Of a DNA stretch of 64,000 bases, positions 27,046 to 36,263 are shown in pieces (within the stretch, counting starts at the first letter, position 1; each line of letters begins with the position of its first letter). The stretch is from Thermotogaceae bacterium (lineage in GTDB: Bacteria > Thermotogota > Thermotogae > Thermotogales > Thermotogaceae): NCBI GenBank assembly GCA_027077795.1, contig JALWTT010000006.1, forward strand, positions 496,001-560,000. The letters are read 5' to 3'. The translations under genes and the position numbers were made by a program. The notes under the pieces were generated by a model. It did no database searches and was not told the DNA's origin. It saw nothing but the letters and a program-made list of their open reading frames with translations.

Positions 27046-27936
27046 TTGAAAAGATTGATATCAGCTGTGATGACTAAGTTCGATGACAGAGGAAAACTAG
27101 TCCTTGATGAAGAATACAGGGAATTCTTAGAATCCCTTGTGAAAAGCGGTGTTGACACCTTCATGGTCGCTGGAACTAATGGTGAATTTCATGTCATGAG
27201 TTTAGAGGACAGGAAGAAGCTCTTGGAATTTGTCGCGGAGAACTTCAAAGAATCGGTTGAGATAATCGCTCATGTTGGTACGACAAATTTGCATGATACT
27301 TTGGAACTTGGCGAGCACGCTCTCAGAACAGGGGTGAAAAAACTGGCAGTTGTCAACCCGTACTATTTTAAATACGATAACAGATCTCTGGTGGATTACT
27401 TTGTGAATGTTGCAAGGGGGCTTCCAGAGGCTGAGATACTTCTTTACAACATACCAGTTTTTTCCGGGAACAGGCTGGAGCTTTCCCACATAGTTGAGAT
27501 CAAAAACAGAGCCAGTAATGTTGTCGGTGTGAAAGATTCGGATGCACGCCCTGGAATAGTGCCAAAGCTGAAAGAAAGTTTGGGGAAAAGTTTCCTTGTG
27601 TTTGGAGGATTTGATACCCTTGTTGTGGACTATCTAGCCATGGGATCAGATGGACAGGTTTCGGGAACTTCAAATGTTTTTCCAAAAATCCTACGCGAAC
27701 TGCTAGATAGTTTTGAAAGGGGAAATTTTGAGAAGGCCTTCGAGCTTCAAAAGAAGCTGAATCTGATAGTGGAAAAGGTTTCGGGACATGAAGCATTTGT
27801 GAGTGCTAACAAATATGCTTTGAGCGTGCTTGGATACAACCTGGGGCTTCCTAGGTCTGCCTTTCGTGGCTTGAGCGAAAGCGAGAAAGCCGAGATAGAA
27901 GAGTTCTTGGGGAGCGTGAGAGAGTGGTCTATTTGA
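27046..27936 (+). CDS. DHDPS/NAL-family aldolase (pyruvate-type)
   Basis: 296 residues of the DapA/NanA superfamily, TIM barrel. Schiff-base lysine K163 in VVGVKDSD, the catalytic tyrosine Y134 in LLYNIPVFSG, and the pyruvate carboxylate loop GTNGEF (43-48). The family covers dihydrodipicolinate synthase, N-acetylneuraminate lyase and 2-keto-3-deoxy-sugar acid aldolases. Location in a sugar operon, away from lysine genes, points to a 2-keto-3-deoxy acid aldolase. Start TTG 27046 lies 8 nt after GAGG. It overlaps the kinase gene by 13 nt. Confidence 0.85.
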   Translation: MKRLISAVMTKFDDRGKLVLDEEYREFLESLVKSGVDTFMVAGTNGEFHVMSLEDRKKLLEFVAENFKESVEIIAHVGTTNLHDTLELGEHALRTGVKKLAVVNPYYFKYDNRSLVDYFVNVARGLPEAEILLYNIPVFSGNRLELSHIVEIKNRASNVVGVKDSDARPGIVPKLKESLGKSFLVFGGFDTLVVDYLAMGSDGQVSGTSNVFPKILRELLDSFERGNFEKAFELQKKLNLIVEKVSGHEAFVSANKYALSVLGYNLGLPRSAFRGLSESEKAEIEEFLGSVREWSI

Positions 27937-29405
27937 TGGGAATAGATATTGGAACGACTTCTACCAAGTCTGTCATCGTCGATGAAAGCGGGAAGATCGT
28001 TTCGGAAGCCCATTCAGAGTATGGTGTTCTCACACCTCACCCAACTTGGGCTGAGCAGTGGCCTGATATCTGGACCAAGGCTGCCTTGAAAGTCATTAAA
28101 GCTTCTTTGGAGATGTCCGGAGTGAAGAGCTCTGACATAAAAGCTTTGGCGTTCAGTGGGCTCTACGGGGGTTCTGGAATTCCAGTTGATAAGAACATGA
28201 ATCCACTGAGACCATGCATAATTTGGATGGATAGAAGAGCACAGAAGGAAACGGAATGGATAAAAAGAAACGTCCCAAAGGAGAAGATAGTATCGATAAC
28301 GGGAAATTATGTGGACAGTTACTATGGATTTACGAAAATCTTGTGGATTAAAAACAACGAACCGGATGTGTGGAATAGGATATACAAGTTTGTCACTCCA
28401 AAAGATTTCGTCATATACAAGCTCACTGGAAACCTAATAATAGATCACTCTTCCGCTGGGAATTTGGGAGGGCTCTACGACATATCTAAAAGAAGCTGGT
28501 CTGAGGAGATGGCAAAGATCCTGGGAATTCCACTTGAGATGCTTCCAGGTGAAATAATCAGTTCCACAGATGTCGCAGGTACTCTGAAGAGGGAAATAGC
28601 CGTGGAAACAGGTTTGCCGGAAGGTCTCCCAGTGATTGCCGGTGGAATCGATGCCCCTGTTGCCCAGCTAAGTGCAGGTGTTGTCGAACCAGGGGAACAT
28701 GTGGTCATGTTGGGAACATCCATGTGCTGGGGAACTCTTCACAGAGGAGAGTATATCTCCTCTTCTCTAGTTAACTTTCCGTATGTGGTTGATGAAAGTG
28801 AGATGATTTACACATTCGGAGGAGGAGCAACATCTGGAGCTATTGTGAAGTGGTTCAGAGACAATTTTGGAGGAAGCTACGAAGAGTTAAACTCTAAAGC
28901 AGGACAAATTCCAGAGGGAAGTGAAGGACTTGTAGTTTTACCGTATTTCATGGGTGAGAGGTCTCCAATATGGGACCCGAAGGCCAAAGGGATGGTGTTT
29001 GGCCTCACTTTGAAGCATACCAAAGCGCATGTGTACAGGGCCTTCTTGGAGGGAGTCGCTTACTCACTTCGACACAACATTGAGGAAGCTAGGAAGATAG
29101 GAATGAGCTTTACGGAGAAGTGCTATCTGGTCGGGGGAGGAGCTAGAAGTAACCTGTGGACGAAAATTCTATCAGATGTGACGGGATTCGATATGGTTAG
29201 GATAAGGGGTAACGTTGAGGCTCCACTCGGTGACGCATTCTTAGCAGGGCTGGGAATAGGGGTGTTTAAGGATAAGCACGAGATAAAGGATTGGATCAGT
29301 TATGAGGAATCCGTTAGCCCGGAGAAAAAAGAGGTTTACGAGAGGCTTTACAAGGTGTATCTGAGCCTTTACAAGCATACCAAAGAGGATATGTGGGCTC
29401 TCTGA
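27924..29405 (+). CDS. FGGY-family carbohydrate kinase
   Basis: 493 residues of the FGGY kinase family (xylulokinase, gluconokinase and relatives). N-terminal ATP-binding loop GIDIGTTSTKSVIVDE, catalytic base in GGIDAPVAQLSAG, the second adenosine motif YLVGGGARSNLW and FLEGVAYSL. GTG 27924 is chosen since family members begin MxYLxGIDIGTT and GGGGAG is 9 nt upstream; ATG 27936 is an alternative. The specific sugar is unknown; it would phosphorylate the ketose or keto acid made by its neighbours. Confidence 0.88.
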   Translation: MVYLMGIDIGTTSTKSVIVDESGKIVSEAHSEYGVLTPHPTWAEQWPDIWTKAALKVIKASLEMSGVKSSDIKALAFSGLYGGSGIPVDKNMNPLRPCIIWMDRRAQKETEWIKRNVPKEKIVSITGNYVDSYYGFTKILWIKNNEPDVWNRIYKFVTPKDFVIYKLTGNLIIDHSSAGNLGGLYDISKRSWSEEMAKILGIPLEMLPGEIISSTDVAGTLKREIAVETGLPEGLPVIAGGIDAPVAQLSAGVVEPGEHVVMLGTSMCWGTLHRGEYISSSLVNFPYVVDESEMIYTFGGGATSGAIVKWFRDNFGGSYEELNSKAGQIPEGSEGLVVLPYFMGERSPIWDPKAKGMVFGLTLKHTKAHVYRAFLEGVAYSLRHNIEEARKIGMSFTEKCYLVGGGARSNLWTKILSDVTGFDMVRIRGNVEAPLGDAFLAGLGIGVFKDKHEIKDWISYEESVSPEKKEVYERLYKVYLSLYKHTKEDMWAL

Positions 29406-29434
29406 TTTTTTCTCGTCATAACGAGATACCTAAA

Positions 29435-29443
29435 TGATATAAT
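29435..29443 (+). promoter_or_regulatory. Extended -10 promoter of valS
   Basis: TGATATAAT (TGN plus consensus TATAAT) 28 nt before valS. Upstream CTCGTCATAACGAG (29412-29425) is a small inverted repeat that may end the kinase mRNA or bind a protein. Confidence 0.65.
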
Positions 29444-29471
29444 CATCCCAAGTGTTTGGGGAGGTGATTTG

Positions 29472-32069
29472 GTGCTGTCTACAAGATACGACCCGAAGAG
29501 CATAGAGAAAAAGTGGTACAAGCGTTGGGTGGAGAAAGGGTACTTCAGGCCGAAAGGAGTGGGAGAGAAATTTTCAATAGTTATTCCTCCTCCGAATATA
29601 ACGGGGAGGATACATATGGGGCACGCTTTAAACATAACTCTTCAGGATATAGTTGTTAGATACAAGAGAATGAGAGGTTACGATGTTCTGTGGGTACCGG
29701 GTGAAGATCACGCCGGTATAGCCACGCAGAACGCTGTTGAGAAGTACCTTTCTAAGACCGAAGAAAAGAAGCGATCTGAAATCGGCAGAGAAGAATTCAT
29801 AAGGAAAACTTGGGAATGGGCGAACAAATACAGAGGAGTCATAAGAGAACAGATAATGGCGCTCGGTGCTTCTGTTGATTGGACGAGAGAACGCTTCACA
29901 CTGGATGAAGGATTGAACAAGGCGGTTAGGAAAGTCTTCGTCGATCTGTATAAAAAGGGCTTGATATACAAGGGAAGCTATATCGTCAATTGGTGTCCTA
30001 GGTGTAAGACGGTCCTATCGGATGAGGAAGTTGAGCATAGAGAGGAGGACGGCAAGCTCTACTACATAAGATACCCTATAAAAGATTCTGGAAAGTACGT
30101 TGTTATAGCTACGACAAGGCCTGAGACCATGCTTGGCGACACCGCCATCGCGGTCCATCCAAAAGATGAGAGATATAAAGATCTTGTGGGGAAGACTGCG
30201 ATTCTACCTCTTGTTGGAAGAGAGCTCCCGATAATAGCTGATAGAAGGGTGGACCCAAAATTCGGGACAGGTGCTTTGAAAGTCACTCCGGCTCATGATC
30301 CAACGGACTTTTTGATAGGCCAGGATCACAATCTCGAGGTCATAGATGTCATGGATGATGATGCGAGAATAAACGATAATGGAGGAAAATACGCGGGTCT
30401 CGATAGGTATGAAGCGAGAGAAAAAATAGTGGAGGACCTTGAAAGAGAGGGATATTTGATAAAGGTGGAAGATTACAAGCATTCCGTTGGGCACTGCTAC
30501 AGATGTGATACGGTGGTGGAACCCAGAATTATGGATCAGTGGTTTGTGAGAACAAAGCCTTTGGCTGAAAGAGGAATAAAAGCTGCCGAGGATGGAGAAA
30601 TTCAGTTCTTCCCGAAAAGGTGGACAAAGGTTTACCTGAATTGGATGAACGAAATAAGGGATTGGTGCATTTCCAGGCAACTTTGGTGGGGCCACAGAAT
30701 ACCGGTATGGTACTGTGAGGATTGTGGTCATGTTATGGCTTCGGAAAAAGCCCCGCAGAGATGTGAGAAGTGCGGCTCTACAAATTTAAAGCAGGATGAA
30801 GATGTGCTTGACACGTGGTTTTCATCAGCTCTTTGGCCATTTTCCACTCTTGGTTGGCCCAATGAAACCGAGGATCTCAAGAGGTACTACCCAACTGACT
30901 TGCTTGTCACGGGATTTGACATAATCTTCTTCTGGGTGGCGCGCATGATAATGATGGGTTACGAATTCATGGGTGAAAGACCATTCAGTCATGTTTACAT
31001 CCATCAACTTGTCAGAGATAAATACGGAAGGAAAATGAGTAAATCTTTGGGTAATGGAATAGATCCCTTAGATATGATAGATAAGTATGGAGCAGATCCG
31101 TTGAGGTTCACCCTTTCAATGCTGGCAGCTCAGGGTAGAGACATAAAGTTGGATGAGAGATATTTCGAGTCGTACAAGAGGTTTGCAAACAAGATATGGA
31201 ATGCCACAAGATTTGTGCTTCTCAATCTGGAGGATTTTGAAGAAATGAGGATATTGGTAGATGATCTGAAACTTGTTGACAGATGGATACTTTCCCGGCT
31301 TGAAAAAACAGTGAAAACCGTCACAGATGCACTTGAGAGCTACGATTTCAACATAGCTGCTCATGCGATATATGATTTCTTTTGGAAAGAATTCTGCGAT
31401 TGGTACATAGAAGCCGTGAAACCTAGATTGCAATCTGGAGATAGAAAAGTAGTTCAAAACGTCCTTGTGAAGGTCCTAGATCAGAGCCTGAAGCTCCTTC
31501 ATCCGATGATGCCTTTCTTGACGGAAGAGCTTTGGCAAAAGCTTCCAATCAGTGGGGAATCCATAACCATTTCAAAGTGGCCTGAGTACAAAGAAGAATG
31601 GCTGTTTGAAGATGAAGAGCGAAAATTTGAGAAGGTCATGGAGATTGTGAGAGGTGTAAGGAATGTTCGGGCTGAGGTTAACATACCACAAGCTAGAAAA
31701 GTTTCCGTAGCAGTCAAGGGAAAAAATCTCTCGGGGGAAGTTGAAAGTTATCTGAAGAATCTGGGCAACGTGGATTCCATTGAATACGTTCCTGAAAGGC
31801 CAAAGGCTTCTGCAACAGCCTTTGTTGATGAGAGTAATGAGGTTTATGTGAGGCTTGGTGGGATGGTCGATCTATCTAGGGAGGTAGAAAGACTCAAGAA
31901 AAAATTGGCGAAGGCGTACAAAGACAAAGAGATTTTTGAAAAAAAGCTCGCAAACGATAAATTCGTTAAGAATGCCCCCGAACGGGTGGTTGAGGAAGCC
32001 GAAGAAAAACTTAAAGATATAGAAGAGCAAATAGAAAAGCTCGAGAGGATAATAAGTGAACTGGAATAA
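29472..32069 (+). CDS. valS: Valyl-tRNA synthetase
   Basis: Class I synthetase charging tRNA-Val. About 865 residues. HIGH motif as HMGHALNITLQD, KMSKS motif as GRKMSKSLGNGID, CP1 editing domain with TTRPETMLGDTAIAV and VTPAHDPTDF, two zinc-ribbon type CxxC pairs (NWCPRC..., YCEDCGH/CEKCGS), anticodon-binding domain, and a C-terminal coiled coil (last about 75 residues, SREVERLKKKLAKAYKD) that contacts the tRNA elbow. GTG 29472 is 7 nt after GAGG; the overlapping TTG 29469 is the alternative. Confidence 0.97.
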   Translation: MLSTRYDPKSIEKKWYKRWVEKGYFRPKGVGEKFSIVIPPPNITGRIHMGHALNITLQDIVVRYKRMRGYDVLWVPGEDHAGIATQNAVEKYLSKTEEKKRSEIGREEFIRKTWEWANKYRGVIREQIMALGASVDWTRERFTLDEGLNKAVRKVFVDLYKKGLIYKGSYIVNWCPRCKTVLSDEEVEHREEDGKLYYIRYPIKDSGKYVVIATTRPETMLGDTAIAVHPKDERYKDLVGKTAILPLVGRELPIIADRRVDPKFGTGALKVTPAHDPTDFLIGQDHNLEVIDVMDDDARINDNGGKYAGLDRYEAREKIVEDLEREGYLIKVEDYKHSVGHCYRCDTVVEPRIMDQWFVRTKPLAERGIKAAEDGEIQFFPKRWTKVYLNWMNEIRDWCISRQLWWGHRIPVWYCEDCGHVMASEKAPQRCEKCGSTNLKQDEDVLDTWFSSALWPFSTLGWPNETEDLKRYYPTDLLVTGFDIIFFWVARMIMMGYEFMGERPFSHVYIHQLVRDKYGRKMSKSLGNGIDPLDMIDKYGADPLRFTLSMLAAQGRDIKLDERYFESYKRFANKIWNATRFVLLNLEDFEEMRILVDDLKLVDRWILSRLEKTVKTVTDALESYDFNIAAHAIYDFFWKEFCDWYIEAVKPRLQSGDRKVVQNVLVKVLDQSLKLLHPMMPFLTEELWQKLPISGESITISKWPEYKEEWLFEDEERKFEKVMEIVRGVRNVRAEVNIPQARKVSVAVKGKNLSGEVESYLKNLGNVDSIEYVPERPKASATAFVDESNEVYVRLGGMVDLSREVERLKKKLAKAYKDKEIFEKKLANDKFVKNAPERVVEEAEEKLKDIEEQIEKLERIISELE

Positions 32070-32081
32070 GAGGAGGTGTGC

Positions 32082-33287
32082 ATGGTGAACAGGCATGAAA
32101 TTCTGAAGGAGATTGTTACAAGCTCTGGTGGAAAGATAGTTCTTCTGGTCATGGATGGATTGGGAGATCTACCCATAAACGGTATGACTCCTTTGATGAA
32201 AGCTAGCACTCCTAACTTGGATTCTCTTGCCAAGGAAAGCGAGCTGGGTCAAACAATTCCCGTTCTCTATGGAATCACCCCTGGAAGTGGTCCGGGACAT
32301 CTTTCGCTTTTCGGATATGACCCGGTCGAGTACAAGATAGGAAGAGGGATATTAGAGGCACTTGGAATAGACGTGGAAGTTGAGAAGAACGACATGGTTG
32401 CCAGGGGAAATTTTGCAACTATCAGTGATGGTGTGATAGTGGATAGGCGGGCCGGAAGACCACCAACGGAGGAAAGCGCAAAGGTTGTACAGGTTTTGAA
32501 GGAAAACATCGAGGAAGTTGATGGGGTGCGGGTGGAATTCTACCCCGGTAGAGAGCATAGGTTCGTCGTTAAGTTCACAGCCGAGTGGCTAGATGATTCC
32601 CTCACTGATGCAGATCCTCAGAAAGAGGGCAACCCAATGGAATGGTCGAAACCTTTGAAACCAGAGGCTGAAAGAACGGCGCAAGTAGTGAACAAACTCA
32701 TCGAAAGAATAGGCGAGGTTTTAAAAGATCGTCCAAAGATGAATTGGGCACTTCTAAGGGGGTTCTCGAAATATCCGAAGCTTCCTCAGTTTTCCGAAGT
32801 TTACAAAGTGAAAGCTGCTGCCATAGCTACATATCCGATGTACCGAGGCATAGCAAAACTGGTGGGAATGAATGTTCTCGAAAGTGGGGAAACCATAGAG
32901 GATGAGTTGAAGGCCCTTGAAGAAAACTGGAACGATTATGACTTCTTCTATTTTCATGTGAAAAAAACAGACTCTTACGGAGAAGATGGTAAGTTTGACG
33001 AAAAAGTCCACGTAATTGAGGAAACGGATTCCATAATTCCAGGGATTCTCGAATTGAAGCCAGATGTGTTGGTCGTGACAGGAGATCACTCCACTCCCTG
33101 TCTCATGAGATCTCACAGTTGGCATCCCGTTCCATTCCTGATACATTCCAAATTTGCAAGGAAAGGCCTGTCTAAGGTATTCAATGAATTTGAATGTGCT
33201 CGAGGAACCCTTGGAACTTTCTACGCTTTAGATGCCATGTCCCTAATGCTAGCGCACGCTGGAAGGTTGGAAAAGTACGGAGCATGA
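32082..33287 (+). CDS. apgM: 2,3-BPG-independent phosphoglycerate mutase, archaeal type
   Basis: Interconverts 3- and 2-phosphoglycerate in glycolysis. About 401 residues of the ApgM family, alkaline-phosphatase superfamily. Metal and phosphoserine site LLVMDGLGDLPING with STPNLDSLAKES, GPGHLSLFGYDP, then FFYFHVKKTDSYGEDG and VVTGDHSTPCLMRSHSWHPVP (metal-ligand Asp and His). ATG 32082 follows GGAGGTGTGC. This class is common in archaea and in Thermotogae. It overlaps the comEC start by 4 nt. Confidence 0.93.
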   Translation: MVNRHEILKEIVTSSGGKIVLLVMDGLGDLPINGMTPLMKASTPNLDSLAKESELGQTIPVLYGITPGSGPGHLSLFGYDPVEYKIGRGILEALGIDVEVEKNDMVARGNFATISDGVIVDRRAGRPPTEESAKVVQVLKENIEEVDGVRVEFYPGREHRFVVKFTAEWLDDSLTDADPQKEGNPMEWSKPLKPEAERTAQVVNKLIERIGEVLKDRPKMNWALLRGFSKYPKLPQFSEVYKVKAAAIATYPMYRGIAKLVGMNVLESGETIEDELKALEENWNDYDFFYFHVKKTDSYGEDGKFDEKVHVIEETDSIIPGILELKPDVLVVTGDHSTPCLMRSHSWHPVPFLIHSKFARKGLSKVFNEFECARGTLGTFYALDAMSLMLAHAGRLEKYGA

Positions 33288-34531
33288 CAGCCCCTTTCCT
33301 TCTAGCTTCTCTGTTTTTCTCGTTGGGGACCCTCTTCCAGATTTTTGGGGGTCCCCTTTGGGTGCTGATAATCGCCATTTTTCCGATATATTTTTGGAAT
33401 CCGAAGGTCGCTATCTTGTTTTCTTTCTCTGTAATAGGGTTTCTTCTGGCCATTCGGCCTATTCCCCAGGGTGAGGAACTTCTAGGGAAGGTCAGTTCCT
33501 TCAGTGGGAAGAGATTCGTGGTCTCGGATCTATCAGTTTGGAATGGAAGTGTCTGGGAAAAACTGCCAGGGAAGGCATCGGCAAGGGAGGTGACCGTGGG
33601 AGAACGCGTTTATTGCAAGGGAGTAAAACTCGTAAAGGCATATCCAGAATATCTGCTAAAGGAATGCTGGAGCTTCCCACTGGACCGATCAGTTCTCAAC
33701 GAGTTGAAAGAGTACATGTGGACTGTCAGAGAAAGGCTCTTGAAGGTGAACAGTTTTTCGGTGGATATGGCCATTTCCAACCCCAGAAAAATCGCGAGAA
33801 AGGCAGGAGTGTCCCATCTATTTGCCTTTTCAGGATTTCACACAGGGCTGATCTTTTACATGGTGACAATTCTTGTCTCATCGTTTGCACCCTCACTTTT
33901 CATTACTTACCCTATTTCGCTTCTGGGAACTTTTCTTCTGATTCTCATAACCGGCCCGTCTCCTTCCGCTGTTAGGGCCTTCATGATGCTTTCGATCTGG
34001 GCTGTTTCAAGACTTGTGGATTATCCTGTGGAGAAACTGAACATCCTTGGCATGAGCGCGCTCTTTGCTCTCTTTTTAGATCCCTACGTGGTTCTTTCAC
34101 CATCGTTCATCCTATCCTATTCTGCAACTCTTGGCGTTCTATTTGCCCTTGAGATGGAAGGGAGATGGTGGAAGGTGCCGGTATATGCCCATCTTTTCTC
34201 TATTCCCGCTGTTCTTATATTTTTCAAGGAACTGAATGTGCTTTCTTTAGTGGTTTCCTTGATTCTTTCACCGATTGCTATGCTTCAGGTTTTCATAGCG
34301 GAAATAGCCGTTTTCTCGGCTATTTTAAATCTTTGGGGAGTTTCCGGGCTGTTGATATCAAGCCTTAAGCCCGTTGATTTATTGGTTGGAAAAATCCTGT
34401 CGATATTCGCGAAAGTCCCTCTTGTCAAGTTCCCCACTCTGATTTCCTTCGTGATATCATTAGCGTTGGTATGGTTGATCGGATTACTGCTGAGAGGGTC
34501 ATCGAGGAAATCACAAGAAAGTATAAATTGA
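33284..34531 (+). CDS. Short ComEC/Rec2-like competence membrane protein
   Basis: 415 residues from ATG 33284, which overlaps the apgM stop (ATGA) with GGAG upstream. The competence domain signature is GVSHLFAFSGFHTGLIFYMV, followed by GPSPSAVRAFMMLSIW and six or more membrane spans. It has the N-terminal and channel parts of ComEC, the DNA uptake channel, but no C-terminal metallo-beta-lactamase nuclease domain. Its last 61 nt overlap the 5' part of the CheR gene in another frame. Whether it works in DNA uptake is uncertain. Confidence 0.78.
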   Translation: MTAPFLLASLFFSLGTLFQIFGGPLWVLIIAIFPIYFWNPKVAILFSFSVIGFLLAIRPIPQGEELLGKVSSFSGKRFVVSDLSVWNGSVWEKLPGKASAREVTVGERVYCKGVKLVKAYPEYLLKECWSFPLDRSVLNELKEYMWTVRERLLKVNSFSVDMAISNPRKIARKAGVSHLFAFSGFHTGLIFYMVTILVSSFAPSLFITYPISLLGTFLLILITGPSPSAVRAFMMLSIWAVSRLVDYPVEKLNILGMSALFALFLDPYVVLSPSFILSYSATLGVLFALEMEGRWWKVPVYAHLFSIPAVLIFFKELNVLSLVVSLILSPIAMLQVFIAEIAVFSAILNLWGVSGLLISSLKPVDLLVGKILSIFAKVPLVKFPTLISFVISLALVWLIGLLLRGSSRKSQESIN

Positions 34532-35487
34532 ATGTAAAAAAGGATCACAGGGAAAGGGCAATCAGGCACTTGATGTCATTCAATCTTTCACCGGATTCCC
34601 TAAGGGTTGTTGCGCTTTCATACCTCGCAGTTGGCGAAAGCTACTTTTTCAGAGACAGGGAAACGTGGGAAGAGATATCAAAAGTGGTGCCGAGCGAGAG
34701 AGAAGTAAAAGCCTTGAGTGTAGGTTGTTCCGAGGGGGAAGAGGTGTACACATTTTCATTCACCATGAGTGGGAAGGTGAGCTTTAGCATCCTTGGACTG
34801 GATTTAAATGAGGAGAGGATTAGACGGGCGGTTGAAGGTGTCTACGACAGCTGGAAGCTCAGGGAAATGACAAAGCGTGAAATAGAAAAGTATTTTAATT
34901 CAGTGAATGATGGCTTTAGGGTGAAAGATGAGTATAGGTCTGGAGTTTATTTCAAAGTCTCGAATGTTCTAGATGAGCCTATCTCTGGGACATATGATGT
35001 GATCCTTGCAAGACGTGTTTTGATATATCTGAATGAAAGTGGCATTTCGAAAATGCTGGAAAAACTCCTCAAGGCCATGAAAGAAGAAGGGGTGTTGGTC
35101 TTGGGAAAGGGAGAGGTCTACTGGCAAGTTATGGAGAGGTTCGAACCGTTTCCAGTGGGAGAAGCAGTGTTCTGGAGAAAGAAAAGGCAATTTATTCCCG
35201 ATGAAATGGAGGAGAGAATGGTGGAAATGACCTTCCCCCATCATGCGGTGTGGGAGAAAATTGACTTAATAAAAGATATGATAAATATAGGACTGTATGA
35301 GGAAGCTCTGAGATGGGCCAAGGAAGCTAAAAAGGTGAAGGGAGAAGAGGCTAAAGCTTGGAAATATGAAATACTGGCTTTGACATATATGGGGTTGTCT
35401 GAAGAGGCAATTGAGGTCCTCAGGGAGGCTAGGAAAAAATTCCCATTTGATGAAGATATAAAGCGACTGGAGAAGGTGTTAACTTGA
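34471..35487 (+). CDS. CheR-type methyltransferase with C-terminal TPR
   Basis: Methylates glutamates of chemoreceptors with SAM. 338 residues. N-terminal helical domain, GESYFFRDRETW (CheR signature), SAM loop ALSVGCSEGEEVYTF (81-95) and VILARRVLIYLNESG in place of the usual CRNVLIYF. The end (about 265-338: AVWEKIDLIKDMINIGLYEEAL..., YMGLSEEAIEVLREA) forms TPR-like helices as in WspC. No SD; it starts inside comEC. First of five overlapping chemosensory genes ending in a REC-GGDEF protein. Confidence 0.85.
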   Translation: MVDRITAERVIEEITRKYKLNVKKDHRERAIRHLMSFNLSPDSLRVVALSYLAVGESYFFRDRETWEEISKVVPSEREVKALSVGCSEGEEVYTFSFTMSGKVSFSILGLDLNEERIRRAVEGVYDSWKLREMTKREIEKYFNSVNDGFRVKDEYRSGVYFKVSNVLDEPISGTYDVILARRVLIYLNESGISKMLEKLLKAMKEEGVLVLGKGEVYWQVMERFEPFPVGEAVFWRKKRQFIPDEMEERMVEMTFPHHAVWEKIDLIKDMINIGLYEEALRWAKEAKKVKGEEAKAWKYEILALTYMGLSEEAIEVLREARKKFPFDEDIKRLEKVLT

Positions 35488-36263
35488 AGGTATTGGTTTG
35501 TAGCATAGGTGTGGAAGATACATATATAGGTGTAGAGGATTCTGAAGTTAGAGAATTGATTGAATCAAAAGCTTATGTGGTTCCCTGGAGAACTGCTGGG
35601 CCTTCTAAGGTCGTAGCCAGTTCTGGTAAGTTGCATGTGGCAGCAAGCGTAAATGGGGTTTTCGGAGAAGGCGAAATCAGGATATTCGTGATCTTGAAAT
35701 CAGGTTATGCTTTGGGAGTGAAATCAGTTGTTGGATATGAAAATCTGAATAGCGAGCTGGAGCTTCCTGACGAGCTTTCAAAATATTTTAAAGGGGCTTT
35801 CAAATATGAAAATGGGATTGTCTACCTGATCGATTTGGAAAAACTTGATAACCTTCCTCCAGCGGAATTCCCAACAGAGTCTGAAAATAAACAGCTTTTC
35901 GAGGAAAACGAGCAAACTCCTGGGGGTGCTGGAGAGGAGTTCTTAGTTTTAAAGATCGCATCCAGCTTTTATGGAATCAGGTTGGAAGATGTGACAGAAA
36001 TATTGGAAGCTGATAAGGTGAACATCATGAAACATGGAAATTTATATGGTTTTGTTCAGGCAGGGGGCAGAGTGGTACCGGTAGTTTCCAAATGGAAGGT
36101 TTGTCCGAGATGGATCATAGTAGTCGGAGAGGTAGCTGTTCCGTGTGAGACTTTCGAGCATTTCACCGCGCCTCTTAAAGGGTCAGAAAAGAGAAAATTT
36201 TTAGAGTTCAAAGATGACCACATAGAGGTTCTTGAAAAGGAGGAACTGATAGAGTGGATCTAG
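35484..36263 (+). CDS. Tandem CheW-like coupling protein
   Basis: 259 residues. The second half (about 150-255) is a CheW-type domain: FLVLKIASSFYGIRLEDVTE, ILEADKVNIMKHGN, GFVQAGGRVVPVVSKW. The first half (1-118) has a degenerate second copy, with IFVILKSGYALGVKSVVGYE and KGAFKYENGIVYLIDLEKL as the closing CheW-like strands. A linker (about 119-148) rich in E/N/P joins them. It should couple receptors to the CheA at 36254. Start TTG 35484 overlaps the cheR stop (TTGA). Two CheW modules in one chain recall the separate WspB and WspD. Confidence 0.75.
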   Translation: MKVLVCSIGVEDTYIGVEDSEVRELIESKAYVVPWRTAGPSKVVASSGKLHVAASVNGVFGEGEIRIFVILKSGYALGVKSVVGYENLNSELELPDELSKYFKGAFKYENGIVYLIDLEKLDNLPPAEFPTESENKQLFEENEQTPGGAGEEFLVLKIASSFYGIRLEDVTEILEADKVNIMKHGNLYGFVQAGGRVVPVVSKWKVCPRWIIVVGEVAVPCETFEHFTAPLKGSEKRKFLEFKDDHIEVLEKEELIEWI

